Shown here: piece by piece, positions 25,681-39,700 of the stretch
Layout: each line of letters begins with the position of its first letter
Numbering within the stretch: position 1 is the stretch's first letter
Assembly (NCBI GenBank): GCA_030248215.1
Contig: JASANG010001576.1
Location: forward strand, 171,513 to 235,512
Reading direction: 5' to 3'
DNA: 64,000 nucleotides
DNA from: Enoplolaimus lenunculus
Lineage: Eukaryota; Nematoda; Enoplea; Enoplida; Thoracostomopsidae
Translations under genes and position numbers: made by a program
Notes under the pieces: model-generated
Seen by the model: only the letters and a program-made list of their open reading frames with translations
The model's database searches: none
What the model was told of the DNA's origin: nothing

Positions 25681-27352
25681 GGCACTTTGTACCAGTGTGC
25701 GACCGGAACTGGGCCCTAATGTATTAATACGTTGAAGTTGCTAATTTGAACGTTATGAACCGCAAATGGCAAAACTGCAAGGTTGAATCGGACCATGTTA
25801 GGGTCGTTCCGTTTGCTGGTGGGACTACATAAGTAGGCTTAGATTTCAGACTTGATTAGACTTAGTTTTCCACTTTTTTCGGCGCTTACGCTTTACGAAT
25901 CCACGCCACTTTGGCAAATTGAAAGAGTGCTAGCATTATGCAGCTGGTACACGACGTATAAAATCTAATGGCAGACATCATATAACTTAAGACGCTACGA
26001 AATATATGGGGCCTTAGTTTCTTTAAGAACCTACCCACTGAAGTCTAAGCTTAAATGTGCTTAAGCCTCCCAGTCTATAAGTACTCCAGTCTCTTTGTCG
26101 TCGCGTGTGCAGTACTTTTATGGGCACTCCCAAGATTCAGGAAAAATATTGGTTTTGCGAAATACCACATACACTAAGAACAACATATATACAGCGCAGT
26201 ACTTGCAATTTTATGCATGAAGTTCATATTGTCTGTTAGTTTAAAGTATTTTTGTTGCGTATGCATGCAACGGTGTGCACTCCTCGACTGCCCTGTGTTA
26301 ATTTTGACGTTTTAGTTGACTTTATTAGAAAATTATTTAAAATTGTAAACGTAAAACTTTTGATTTTTCAATGTTCTATATATAATAAGGGTGTTGGTTA
26401 GGAATAATTTTATGTTATTGGCAGCGACGGATCTAGGATATTCTGGTGGGAGGGATCTGAGGTGGGATTTTTTGTATATATCAATGCAGCATTGGGTATC
26501 GGAAACTACCTCTTTGACCTGCGAAATTGTACCCCATTGTAATATATTGTATCGCCTTACCAAGAAGTGGACAGAACTTTAAAATGGTTTCTTCGATACC
26601 TGGTTCGCATCAGTAAATGCAAATTTACGGTTAAACTGCGGAACCATTAGGTTAAAATAGCTTCGTTTTGCATTATATATAATGTTAACGTCTTAAAATC
26701 GTACGCTGCATTGACACCAATTTGATAGTTTCATGAACACGACGCCACACGCATGTTTTTCATTCAAACTTGTGAAAACTTAACTTTTGGTTTCAGTTGC
26801 TTTAAGTGTTTTGTTATAAGCCTAAGTCAAATCTTAAGGCTTAATCTTTACGTGAGCGGCAAAAGTGTGCAAAGAGCCAGCCAATTAACAGAACGGAAAT
26901 GAAAAACGGATATTAGAGTGTAAATGTTTAAAAATTATTTATTTTTCTGCCAAAACAAGTGTGGTTGAAGAAAAAATAGTAGATCCAATGGAAATTTTTT
27001 AATATTTTCGATGAATTTCATCAGTTTTATTTCAAATCAAACAATAGTAGTGCATATCTGAATTATAAAACTTAAAAGCGGGTAATCGGTTACTCCCTAA
27101 AAGAAATACAACATGGTTTTCTGTATAGTTTTGTTTCACGAATTATTGATTCATTGATTATTTGTTGATTTTATTTGCTGTGTACACCCAAAGCTCAAAA
27201 TGGATCATAGTAAGTCCCGCCCGATATTGGCTCTTGTATACTTTCCCTTGCATATAAGCATAAGGCTTATGGCAAGCGTTATCCTACGTCTAAGCCTAGG
27301 TAAAGTGTATCAGAGTCCTATATTTGACTGCAGTATACATGTGGAAGCCAAA

Positions 27353-27683
27353 GTCGTAATTTAGCCCAATTCCGAGTTGAGATAGTCCAAAGCGGAATTA
27401 CGACTTGGGTTAGCGCAAGGCGGAATCATGTCTGGTTGTGTGTTTTCTGATTGGTTAAAACTGCTTGGTAACCATCAGGTACTTAACGATTACTTAGCCA
27501 ATCATAAAAGAGTATTCGCATCAGCTAATCGCATGTGAGTACGGCATCAAGGTAGTAACGAATCACAGGGCGCAAACTTGTAGCAGAGAAAGCATTACGC
27601 CGTGGGCTAGGTCAAGTCGTAAGTAATTCCGCGCTAAACTAGTCCTATTAGGAATTGGGCTGAATTACAGCTTGGGCTACGAC
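27353..27683. mobile_element. MITE with GTCGTA..CCCAATTCC inverted ends, upstream of ANKS3
   Basis: Left GTCGTAATTTAGCCCAATTC and right GAATTGGGCTGAATTACAGC with ..GGGCTACGAC form inverted ends about 40 bp long. The right end lies about 110 bp before the ANKS3 ATG, so it probably overlaps the promoter or 5' UTR. Confidence 0.65.
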
Positions 27684-27795
27684 ATATATACTTTGTGCAA
27701 GCGTACATGTGTTGAATAAACTACAACAGTGTTTGTTTATACATGCGTATGTTGTTATAGCGGATAAAGTGTGTGATTGAGTAAAAACAACTAAA

Positions 27796-30700
27796 ATGTC
27801 CCCATATCATCCTTTGTACGAGCTTGACGAAAAAATTCCGCTTGATTTATATTCTGCTTCAAATATGGGCAACCTAGAAGTTGTTGATGCGATATTAACT
27901 AGGTACGAACATATAGATCTAGATTCGGCCTCTTGTACACTTCAACAAAATTTATGTTTAGATGTGCGAAAGGGTTACCCATGCCTTAATCCCAGCGGGT
28001 GCCGGAAGCAAATTAATATTGGTGGGGCACAATGGTACCTAAAACGGTCGAAGCTAAAGAGTGTTATTTTTACAAAATCACGTTGTTTTGAGAAAACATG
28101 TGACAGACAAGATGCTCCAGTAAAAGATGAGGTATTCACTTTAACTTTAAAACACGAAGCTTTTTTCGCTTTTCATCACCACTCAAAATGAAATAGTTTG
28201 TCATTCACTAATAACGTATCAACTGTACGAGGATGAATGCTTATTATCAGCATTCGGTTTAATCGTTTTTGTGTCTTTGTGGACTTCAACAGTGCCGGAG
28301 CAGACAGAGGTGGGGGCTGCACACGAACTCCATGCTGGTGGAGGTGGCCCCCAACGTAGAGACTGATCCAGAATTTCTCGGTGATTGATCGCTGTTCTTC
28401 GAGTTCACGCTTATGTGGGTATGGGAGAGGCTGCTCCGGCTCTGGACCACAAGTAAGTGTTTAACGTTCGAAGCCTTGTTAGTTTAAAACGTACGAATTT
28501 AATAGCGGGTAGGGTTGTATTGGTGGAACAGGTATTCGACATTTTGATATTGTGAGCTCTAAGCAATATTGCGGGGCTGAACCCCCAATCTGAACATTGG
28601 GAGGGGGAGCAAGTGCCCCACTGTCCCCCATTTCCGGCGCCTATGCTTAATCCCGAGCCTGCCTATGAATAATTCTGAGCCTACGGATTAACCTTAAATG
28701 TGGAGAAAGTGTACAAGAGCGCTAGAATCGTTACTGCTTCAATCAGATTTATCAATTTTCCTGCATGTCCACACACATTTTTATTCTCAGCAGCCGTAGT
28801 TTGCTTGATTGGATACGATTACTGCATTATTTACCTACACGGTTGATAACCATGAATGCTAAAATTTTAACATTAAGTTTTTTGCTGAAATTGACAAGTG
28901 TAACTTGTATAAAGATGCCTGGGCAGGCGATCTCAAGATCCAACTCAAGTTGGCTTGATTTTGTGCAATAACTGCCGTTTTTACAATTGCTATTTGCGAA
29001 AACATGTGTCTCTGCTGTAAAAATAAAAACTTGCATACTTCGTACGAATTTAAATTTGGCACTTCAATTTTAGCGAAAATTGCCCTGCGATCAATAAACC
29101 AAACCGTGGTGGATGGACTCCTTTGATGTATGCCGCCTATTATGGTCATTTGGGGGTCACTGAATCGCTTTTAAAAAGTGGCGCTGATCCAAATGTGTTT
29201 GTCCACAGTACTGGCGTCACTTCTCTTATGCTTGCGGCATCGTGCGGAAACGACGCTGTTGTTAGAGTTTTGCTAGAAAAAGTAATTTAAGTTAAATTCA
29301 TTTATGGTTAATAGATGAAAAATCTGTAAGTAGTTATCTTTGTGATTACAATTTGATATTGTGCCCCTTTATCAATGCTCAAATTGTACGTACTTCGCCG
29401 TTCACGGCTTTACTTATACGGCTAAATTTAAATTTTCACGTGGAAAATAGTGCTAAACTGAATTAGGTACGTATTTTAAAATAGCCATTATTGCATCATG
29501 TTGATTTAAAAAAGTTATATTATAAACGTGAAACAATCAGGGATTTTTTATTTAATTGATCACAAATGTACCTTGTTCAATTCGAAACCATACCGGTGTT
29601 GTAGGAAAAATGAGACCAGCTGAAAAACTGCTGTTTAATGCGTTTTCTTTCGCTGTAACGTAAAGAAATTCATTTTGTGGAATAACAATAAAAGTTGCCG
29701 CAGTTAGTAACAAACTTTTCAGGGCAAAGCGCATGTGAACAAGTGTGATACTAAAGGATGGAGTGCGCTCTTTCACGCTACATCGCCATCACATACCAGC
29801 ACTGTGAAACTTTTATTGAAGTTCGGAGCAGATCCTAATCTAAGGTACGTCTCCAATATTGTTTGGATACACGTACCTATTTTTTGTAGTAAAAACTCCC
29901 AATAAATGGAGTTTTTCAACAGATGTATCGCGATAGAATTTTACACTTGTTTTATTTCAATACCGCATGCAATGTGTTTTGGAACTCAACGAGCAGTATT
30001 GTGTTGCTAGTCTTTCAGTTCATCTTTGGTGGTAAGTGGTACATACACATTCGAGAATACAATCGTAAATCTTGGCAAATTTACACCAAACTTGTTTATC
30101 GAAGCTCATGCCTGTTGAATATTTTTATTTATATATTTGGATATTTTGTTTATTTTATATAAGGTTGATAATTTGTTACAGAGATAAACAGTCACTGTGG
30201 ACTCCGTTAATGATGGCATGCGCCGAAGGTCATGAGCTTCTTGTGGAATGCTTGTTAAATGCAGTAAGCCATTTAAAAATTTGTGTAGTACGCTATATTT
30301 TCGGTGTTTGAACAACAAAAATGCGTGAGTAATTAGTGCATTAAAATTAGGTTTCATATTGTAAGCTTTAACGATTTATTTCAGACTATTTCAAAACGAT
30401 ATCGGTTAGTAGAGTTGACCATAAGTTGTCAGTGCTTTGAGAACTATGTATTTCTTACCTAATAAAAATAAATAAAGTTTTTGCTACCTTCGTATTTGAA
30501 ACTCAATTCATGAGCGCTGTGTTGAAGCGCATTCACAAATTGTTGTAAAACATGAAAATGGTAAAGTGAAAAATGAACTGTGAAAAGCCAATCATGCGAG
30601 CTGTATTTTTAACATGTATTTTGTATTGGTCCATTCTGCTATGCAGGTGTAATAAGTGTTCGGGATACTACATAATTTTATAATTTTCAGTCAACAAAAT

Positions 30701-33700
30701 CGCTTGACGCTCAAGGAATCAACGGCGAAACTGCACGCAGCTTAGCTGTTGACCGAAACCGTGTCAAAATACTGAGCATTATTGAAGCATTTATTAGAAG
30801 TCAAGATGAGTCGAATCAATTTCAGTTACAACAAGGTTTGTGTTCTTCGAAAATAGTGTCGTAGTTGGATTGTTAAGTATTGCGGCATGGGCGTAGCCAA
30901 GATTTGGCTTTTGAAAGGTCTAACCTCACGTAAAAGAATTTTTTACCGCTGGTGCCCTGAAAGTTATTCTAAGGGTTGCGGTATAGTTTGTTGAGCCGCG
31001 CGCCGACGCACGGAGGCGTATGGTAATTTTTAATAAAAAGTTTTACAGCGGTTTTCACCGTGCCGCGCGCCGGCGTGTGGCGTGCATAGCTCAATCCTAA
31101 AGCGTGTTTAAAGTGGTTTTTCTTGTCTCTTGAAATTACTCAAGGGATCCTGTCCCTTCCGTTGTGTATGCCGGTTTTATAATAAAGTTGTGGAAACTCA
31201 GTAACAAAATAATATAAAATCATAATCTAACCAGCAATTCGAGTATGAGCATTATAACATCTGTAAAGACAATTGAAATTTAAAAATTCTTTTCTCTGTG
31301 TCAATTATTAATTCGTTTACTTATAGAGTCAACTGCAAAAAACGTTGCTTGTAACGGTATACAGTCTTTATTTTCAAAGCTAAATTGACCGTTTTACTAT
31401 TCATTTGTTCGCCTCGAACTTAGCAGATTGTGCAATATTTTCTCTTTCTTTAGTTATGCAGTATAGTTTCTCACAAAGATTTACAATTTATTTTTGTGAT
31501 TTAGAATCGTTGAAGCTTGAAATACACCGAAGAAGTATGGATATTCAACAACGTCGACCATCTTACTGTAAGTTGTATCAAGTAATTATGCTGCTCCAAC
31601 CATTGTACAAAAGCATGTACAGGGGTGAGCATGTGGCACTGACTCCCTCGTCTCAAAAACATCGTGGGGTGAGGCAAACCGCGACGCACGCTGGTACATT
31701 TTATACCGCGCAAAATCAGGTACGTTGGATGCTGTTGTCCATTAATGACTCTGATACTCATCTACGACGTTTGGCATAAGTATCTTATAAAATTCGTAAA
31801 TGACCGGTGTTGCGTGAAAAAATGCCCTCCCCAGAAAATGTAAAATTATCCTTCGTGAAAATAAATTACTTCCCGCTGGCGAATGTTAATATACACAGTG
31901 AAAGGTTAATATCAATACTAATACTAAGCAAACCGTTCTTACTGCTGATTATTTGAAAAACAATCTATGAAGCTAATTTAAGTTCAAGAAAAAATTTATT
32001 GGAAAATTAAAAACAAGCACATACATTGGCGTAGCCAGCATTTTGGCTTTATGGCCACATTTGCTGAACTGTTAAGATTGGCGCTTTACTTGTGCACTTT
32101 ATGCCCGAGGTGTGTGATTACAAAACGAATGTGTTGCAAAACCAAAACCGCCTCAAATATTTCATGTTCACGATTGAAACTGTTACATATTTCAGCATCA
32201 TCTTACGGTAACACAGGGACGTGCATAGGGTTGCCCACCTCCCAAGGTTTAACTTCAAGCCCTTTTGCAATAACAAATTAAACATTTTTCGGTGAGCATT
32301 CGAGGTTGGCCGAGTCCACTCCCACGAGATAGTGATGAGGTCAACACTAATGGTTTCGAAATAATTTATTTCTAAGTACGGAACGTGTGAAGAATTAGCA
32401 ATTTTCGTCGGAAATATGTAGGCTTTATTAGTGTACAATGTTTCTGTCAATGCCGATAGGGATTTTTATTTTCAAATTTTGCCGATGCCAAACATATGCC
32501 GGTACCGATGTCGATACCAAAGATATATATGCCGTTACCGATGTCTATACTAATTTTAACACAGTCATGCTTAAAGAACGTTAAAACTTCTATTTCGCTC
32601 AGTTTCATAGTGTGCATTATTAGGTATCTGTAAGTGTATTGAATGACAACATCTCGGCGACGTTATCTTCCAAGGGCGTTATACTTATCACTTTTATTTA
32701 GTAAACACCTTCTAGTCATCCTTGATGCAACTTTTGCCTGGGTCGAAACGGGGTCAATTTTTATAGGGGTCATTGTTTCATGTCTATATTGGCCGTGTAA
32801 GAATGACCGGGGGTCTCTTTTAATGGGGGTTATTTTGTCACACGACAGTACACTAAAAATCGGACTTCCATGAAGATGTGTCCGTGGGTCATTTTTTAGA
32901 TGGGGGTCGTGTTTTCATGCGACACCGGCACAATACAAAATTGTTGCCATGAGAAATATCTTCCTCAAAAGAATTTCAAGGGTGGATGCTGTATACTTCA
33001 ACAAGAGTATGCATCTGGGTACATTCTGTGTAGAAAAGAATGTACTCTTCACGCGTTTTGGCCTACTCCCTCTTTATTCAAAGGGGGTACAACCTGTGCC
33101 AACCATGACACTTTACGTCTCCGGCATCAAAAATTGTTCTGCTCACAGTTTAATTTAGGATTATTGCATGTCACAGCTACCCCTTCTAAACCAGGGGTGT
33201 CAGCCAAAAACCCAACGCAGGCTGGAACATTTTGTACCATGCCATGCGGAACAGCAAGAGTTGCGCACTCTTGTATCATGCACTCTTGGTGACATTAAAA
33301 GCAGTTAAATAAGTTACTTTAAGCCTAAGTCTAAGCCTAAAGCTATGCCTACGAAGCTATTTATATACGTTTCACACCTTGCGTCAGAATTACTACGCCA
33401 AACGTACTTGGAGCATGGCCATTAGTTGGGAAGCCCGCCCCTGATGTATTCATGATCCCCATTTTATACCCCGCTAATAAAACTGATAGTTTGAAAAGTT
33501 TACGATGTTCGAGCAAATATCTTTTTTGGTGCTTTAGCAAAGCAAGTCGATTCATTTTTCAATCAAATGCGAACACAATCCATGCTCGGACTGAGCAGGT
33601 AAAATAAATAGAAAATTGTCGATCAGTGGGGGATCCAGAAATTTGTCACGTTAATTCGCGCGATATATAATGGTGAAAAAAGCATGCCACCGTGGATGTC

Positions 33701-36700
33701 TGCCCTGGATCCACCAATGTTATTGGCAGCAAGTGTTCCAAGAGTTTGAACAAAACGTATATGACAACTTTTATGCATGATTTACATTGAAATTTATGCC
33801 CTTGTTGTCAAAAGCCAGATATAGGTTTTGCAATTCAAGAAACGCAGAGTAGTAAAATTAGAAACTTCCACATTATTTGCATTTGAATTAACGTGTTTTT
33901 GTGAAAATTTTCGTATAACTCAAACGCTACAGTTCGTTTGTTTGAAAACATTGGCTTGTTTGGAAACCTGTCTGGTGGATATGCGCTACACACAGCTCAC
34001 AATACAGCCCTTAAAACAGAAACATGTACTTACCGATGATATAACGAAGGAATGATCCATATTTTTCGTATTTTAGTGTATCAGTGCCTCAGGATCCAAA
34101 ACCAACTACCCTGGCGGAATTCATTAATCAACTGAACTTGCAAGATTATTTGCCAACACTTGAAGAACACGACGTCGACTTGGTCACATTATTACAGCTT
34201 AATGATACAGATTTAAAAGAAATTGGAGTGAAGTACTTAAAATTAACATTTTTCATTCGCAAGATTTTTGTAGTAGAATGTATTTCACTGTTGAAGGGAT
34301 ATGGTCCAACTGATTAGCAACGTGAGGCACACTCTGTAAAAAATTTTGGCCTTATATTGAACGTTTTCAAATCCGTTTGTAAATTTATGAATTCTGCGCA
34401 TGACCTACTAAAATTGTTTCGCACCCTTTGGAACGGCGAGCTGGCTACGGTCCATGACACGATTTCATGTAGTACATACTAGCGTTTTATCTGAAAGTAC
34501 GTTTTTATATTAATTAGAACCTGTATGAACAACTTTAAACTTGTCATTTTGTAATTTAGTGTAGCTAGGTTAATATTTTAGAAAACTGGGACCACGACGA
34601 AAACTAACAAACGCAATCAGTCGGTGGCATCTTGACTATCCGTTAATTATGCTGGATCCCATGGAACAAGCGCTTGCAAATTACCATCGCGCAGCCAAAG
34701 AAGAACTGGAACGCACACTTGATAAAGTAAGTTCTGCATGCTTGGTATGAGACCAAATATAATGAAAACCAGCCAATGTAATGCTTTGAAGGGTGTACAA
34801 TAATATTCCTAAGGATAAGCCTCAGTGTAAAGAATAAGCCTATAACTAAACCTGGGCCTAAGCCAAACTATAAGCAAACATTACTCTAAAGCTTAAGCTT
34901 GCTCTATTTCAGTCTCGCGGAAAAACGGTACGCCCTCAAAGTAGCATGGTTAATTATGGAATTTATGATGCTAAACGCTTTCTATGCTTTATATACTTTG
35001 TGTATATGTCTTTTTGAGGGAATCATGATGAGATATGTATTGTTTCTTTGCCATTCAAAGAGGGTTATGTAAACACATTTAACTGTTTTTTGTGTGGAAA
35101 CCCTTTGTAAAAGATTAATGCATTTTTCTGAAGTGCTGATATATGTAGATAATCACAGTCATTGAGTTAAAACCAACGTTTAGTTTAACGTGAACCAAAA
35201 TCTATATTATAATTACTATTTGTTGAATTTTGAATTAACTTTTCGTTTTGATTAACTGATATTTTTGTCAAATTTGTTGATACGCAATGAGAATGGACGT
35301 AGCATACAATAAAACAATATTATTTTTGCTTTTAGTATCATACTTCATAAATTCTCGGTGATATTTTGTCCAAGTTATAAAACTTGTGTTGACTTCGCTC
35401 ACAATTTATTGGTGTTGCTGAATTGCAAGACATTGTATCGAATGAGCAACTCAGATTGGCGTAAACAGTCAGTTATGATTGAGTTAGATTTCGTTCACGC
35501 TTATAAACCCGTATTCTAAAGTTAGCCAGGGTGTCCTCAGTTTTACTTGTGGAAAATTTTTCGCCCTGCATAAAAAGTTCAAAGATTTCTTAAAATTTTT
35601 AGCCCCGGCAAAGGCATGCTGAGCTGGCTACGGTCCTGCATGTGGTACCCTGTAGCCTGTGGTGAAGCCGTATCTAAATTTTGTATTCTCACGACTAAAA
35701 TTTTCTATATTTAGTTCATCCATACATATTGGTCAACTGTTGCAGCTTTTTAACAGGAGCGTACATAACGAAAAAGGTACTGTGGCTAAAACCCTTCCCG
35801 AAATTGTTTGACAGACGAAAAGACACATTACTTGATTGCCAAGACACTTGCTGGCTTTTAGCACTTAAAAAATGGGGTCTTTTCGGTATACCCAAGCCGG
35901 CGTTTACTCAAAACTGGATGGATTTTGAATATTTTTACATATTTGAGTTTCTCATGACCTCCTCTGATCATTCACGCCCAAATTCGAAATGTTGTAACAT
36001 TCGATTTTTAAAGACATAAGGTCCCCCCTTGGCCCATTTGCGGCCCAAAAAATTTATTGCCAAAAAGTTAAACAAATTATATAGTATTTTACGCAGCTTG
36101 CGTAGCTGACAATGGCGTTAAATTTTCCGTAACCAGACGTCTGGCTTAAGAGTTATGGTTCAATACTGATATGGCGTGCTGTTAACGATTTGGGACGGTG
36201 TCAAATCAGTTATTCAACTATAACTCATTAACCAGGCCTCTGATTGCGAAAAATTTTACACCATTCCACTCAGCTCTACAAGCTTCGTCCAGCGGTACTG
36301 TAGTTCCCCGAATAAGAAGGGACTGATATTTATTTGGCCTCTCCAGAGGATTCCCCCTGTTATTCGGTTACGAACTGTTTATTTTTTAATCCGTGCTGCG
36401 CCGCCCTTCGTAAGGTTATACTTAGGATTGTACTTTCAAAACTTAAGTATGCTTTAAAGTTTCGAATTCAACATTATTTGGTCCTGGTGTCATTGATGCA
36501 TTACAATTAGCTATAATTGACATTTATGGACACTAATTAGGGTTTAGGCACTTTATCTGCTTACGGACCCTGATTAGGGAGGGATACCGACACCTATTAA
36601 CTGAGACTCAAATTTGGGACCCACCCCTCTTATTAACCCTCTCCCTTATTCGGGTCACTACAGTAAAGTAACTTATTTAACTTGACAAAAAATTTTGGGT

Positions 36701-39700
36701 CCCAAAGAGGGATCTTGGATCTGTAAAAAATTGAATTTTTCAAACATTCAAATTGGGCGTGGAAAAATCAGTGGAGCTCATGGGAAACTCAAATATCTAA
36801 AATTTTACGAATCCAACCATTTTTAGCCAAACGCTGGCTTGAGAGATCACCGAATTGACCCCAAAAATGAATCTATACTTTCTGAAAAAACGAAATCCTG
36901 AATGCGTCCTGCTGTCGAAGGTTTTATGGACAATACATACTTTAATTAAATATTTATTTCTGGAAATACAACAAAACAAAATTATTTGCAAAATAAAATA
37001 AACACAGGATTCTGCGTTCTGTGCAGGGGTTCAAATAGGGTACCACTACCTATGCGACATCTGTTACGTAGCTGTAAGCAACGTGTATCCAAAGTCCAAA
37101 CGTTGTGGTCAAGGAGCCATGCTCTTCTCCAATCATTTCGACAAATATATTTCTGTTAATGACTCAATGCAAATTGAGACAAACAGACTAATATTCAAAC
37201 CGTATAAGTATATATGCATATATAAATATATATACATATATATATATAAATATATATACATATATATATATCATTATTTTTTACGTCCCTCTCCGAACCA
37301 GAATCCTGGTCAGGCGCATGACTGTAATTGGTTCAGGGTTTCTTTCTATTTTAAAACGCTGCAGTGAAATGATTGTTCCGTGAAGCATTTATTGAAATTG
37401 CAGCTTGAAACGTTGAACTTTTGTGAAAAACGCTATTCGAAGTTGAAAAAAATAACCATGGAGGAATATTTCAGCATTTGAAGTTCAGCCCCATCCATTG
37501 GATTTAGTCACATATTTGTTTCAGTGCAGTGTATAATTATGTACTTATGTTTTTATAATTCTTTATATAAGTAACGGATCTCACCTGAATTTCACTACTA
37601 CTTGTTTTGAGTTGTCTAAATCTGATAATCTATTGTATATCCGGATTACTATCATTGTTTTTGTGACCAACTAAAGCGTAGGATGGTTTATGAAATGTTC
37701 TAAGATCAAGCATCTGAAATCTGCCGGAACAATCTTGTCAAAAATCATTTTCTTACTGCTTTTATCAAATTCTTTTCAGATTGACCTCGACGTGTGACCA
37801 GAGAGTAACGGCGAAAGTCAACCCCGCTGGTAGATAAGCCTCTCTTGGAATAGTTTTTGTCTGATTTGACCATGATTGAAGTACCCAAGATTACCTTTGT
37901 GAGTAGCCGCATAGCGAAGGTTTGAAAGTCTTTGGGATTATACCTACTGTTCTTTCTAGCATCAGTATTAAATTATGATACAGACCTCAAGCGGTTCGTT
38001 TAAATAAATAACGATTTTTACCCGGATTCAATTCCTTTTTTAATCAATCGAGTTCAGTGAAATCACTCGAACTGTCTTTGCTCAGTTTAATCAGGCGTTC
38101 TTCTTGGGATTTCTGTCGTTTACTGGTGCCAATTAAATCTTTCAACAGTAACGACCTAGACGAGTGCGGCGCTGTTAAATGGCTGTTGCTTTGTTTGATG
38201 TTTCGATCCGGATTCTCGGCGAGTTTCGGTTTCAGCCCCTGCATCTGTGTTCTTGGTGGTGTGTATTCAGTTAAATCTTCGCTTTCCGCCAGTAGTGGTA
38301 CTTTGTTGACGTTTTCAGTGATTATTGTTGCACAGCCGTAAAATTGTTTGGAATTCGCCGGAGCTACGTTAGACGACTCTTGCTGGTGTGGTCTGTTGCA
38401 GGGTAATTCGGCCGGTTTGGTCCGTTTAATTTGTTGTTGCTCAGGGGCGGACGTTAATGAAGCCTCTTCTGCTAGTCCATCACTTCCGTCGCTGTTTGTT
38501 GTAATAGTCGATAGAATTGTTTCGACTGTACAGCTTTTCGTTGCGCTCCAGCCGCTAGTCGTATTCGGTTGACTGATATTGTTTAATTGTTTCGTTGGTT
38601 TCAGTTGTTGTTTTTGTTTTTGCTGAAATTGTTCTTGTTGAAGTGCTTGTTTTTGCAAGATATTATGATGGTTCCGTTGTTTATTTTGTCGCGGATTGCT
38701 GTTATCGCCGCTCGTATTGGTATCCATCGGTGAAACTGGTTCGTCGGCGTATTTGATGTCAATAATATTATCGACAATTGTGGACGGAGCGACAAGCGAA
38801 TGAGGTGATGGTGGCTCTAATGCATCGGTGGATTTTTTCTGCCGCGTCAACCTTGAGGTACGATTTGGATTCCGCCGCAACGAAACTGCTGCCGCTGTTG
38901 TTTGTTCCGGGACTGGAGATAGTTTTGCGTTTTGTGTCCAGTAGTTGTTGTCGTCGCTTGCAGTAGAATAGTTTTGCCCCTGATTTTCAGTGTACAAATG
39001 ACCTGATGCTTCTTGGCTTTGGCTGGCTTGTTGGCCTAGCCGGGGCGACGCATCATTACTGGCGTGTAGCGGTGTTGACGGTTTTTGTTCAAGATCACTA
39101 TGAAGAGATCTGTTGTCCTGAGTTGCATCTTGCTCCTCACCGGTTAATTCCGGTTCCGGTGGGCATTCTTCGGCCATGCGTTGACGCCGTTTTTCTTGTT
39201 GCCGTTTGCGTGATTTTTCTTTGCGCGATTCGTCGAAAAGCCGTGAAAATCGGTCGACAATAATTGATATTGGGAACGCGAGCAGGACAACGCCCCAGAT
39301 TGCTCCAACTGCTGCGATGAGTTTGCCAATGAGCGTCACTGGCGGCGCTTCGGAGTAGCCAAAATAGGTTGCTGAAATACGATTAGTAACGTTAAAAAGT
39401 AGTCATCAGCATGGGTGGCGTCAGAATATCTGGTCGGTTTGGGGTGTACAGCAAGTGGAGATTTTGAGTAAACATGTAATTATTGTATTGATGGTATGTA
39501 ATCACTAAGCAACATTTTTATTCTATATACCAACCTATATAGGAAATTGTCCAGGGAACCAAGGTGAATGCAGCTGCATCCTCTGGCATAAACGAGGAAA
39601 ACAAACCAGTATTGAGTAGTGAGTGAGTTTAGGAGACTAAGCTCGTTTAGTACTCTTTATCCGGTATTTTTCACGTGGGGATTGTCACGATACTGTGTAT

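Larger units (their letters stand above)
24589..27352. other. RPS13 3' flank and repeats
   Basis: Holds an AATAAA at 24708-24713 (probable RPS13 poly(A) signal, about 120 bases after the stop), a family B MITE, an 86-bp tandem duplication, a family A MITE and degenerate CCTAAG-type repeats near 25800-26070 and 26815-26850. No coding gene is supported. Confidence 0.5.
34727..38043. other. left part of ANKS3 intron 8
   Basis: Non-coding. Contains a diverged family B-like segment (about 34790-34955, AAGCCTATAACTAAACCTGG), a dispersed repeat with a GAGCTGGCTACGGTCCTGC end (about 35520-35645), a family A MITE and an AT microsatellite. Ends at the Kv gene stop codon. Confidence 0.5.

Noticed and set aside
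28240-28460. GC-richer stretch in ANKS3 intron 1 as a hidden exon
   Set aside because: No frame with conserved protein features. Nearby GGGAGGGGGAGCAAGTGCCC and CGGCGCCTA blocks look like a dispersed repeat.
37083-37367. 94-codon plus-strand frame
   Set aside because: Runs through a TA microsatellite encoding Tyr/Ile repeats; no splice context or homology.
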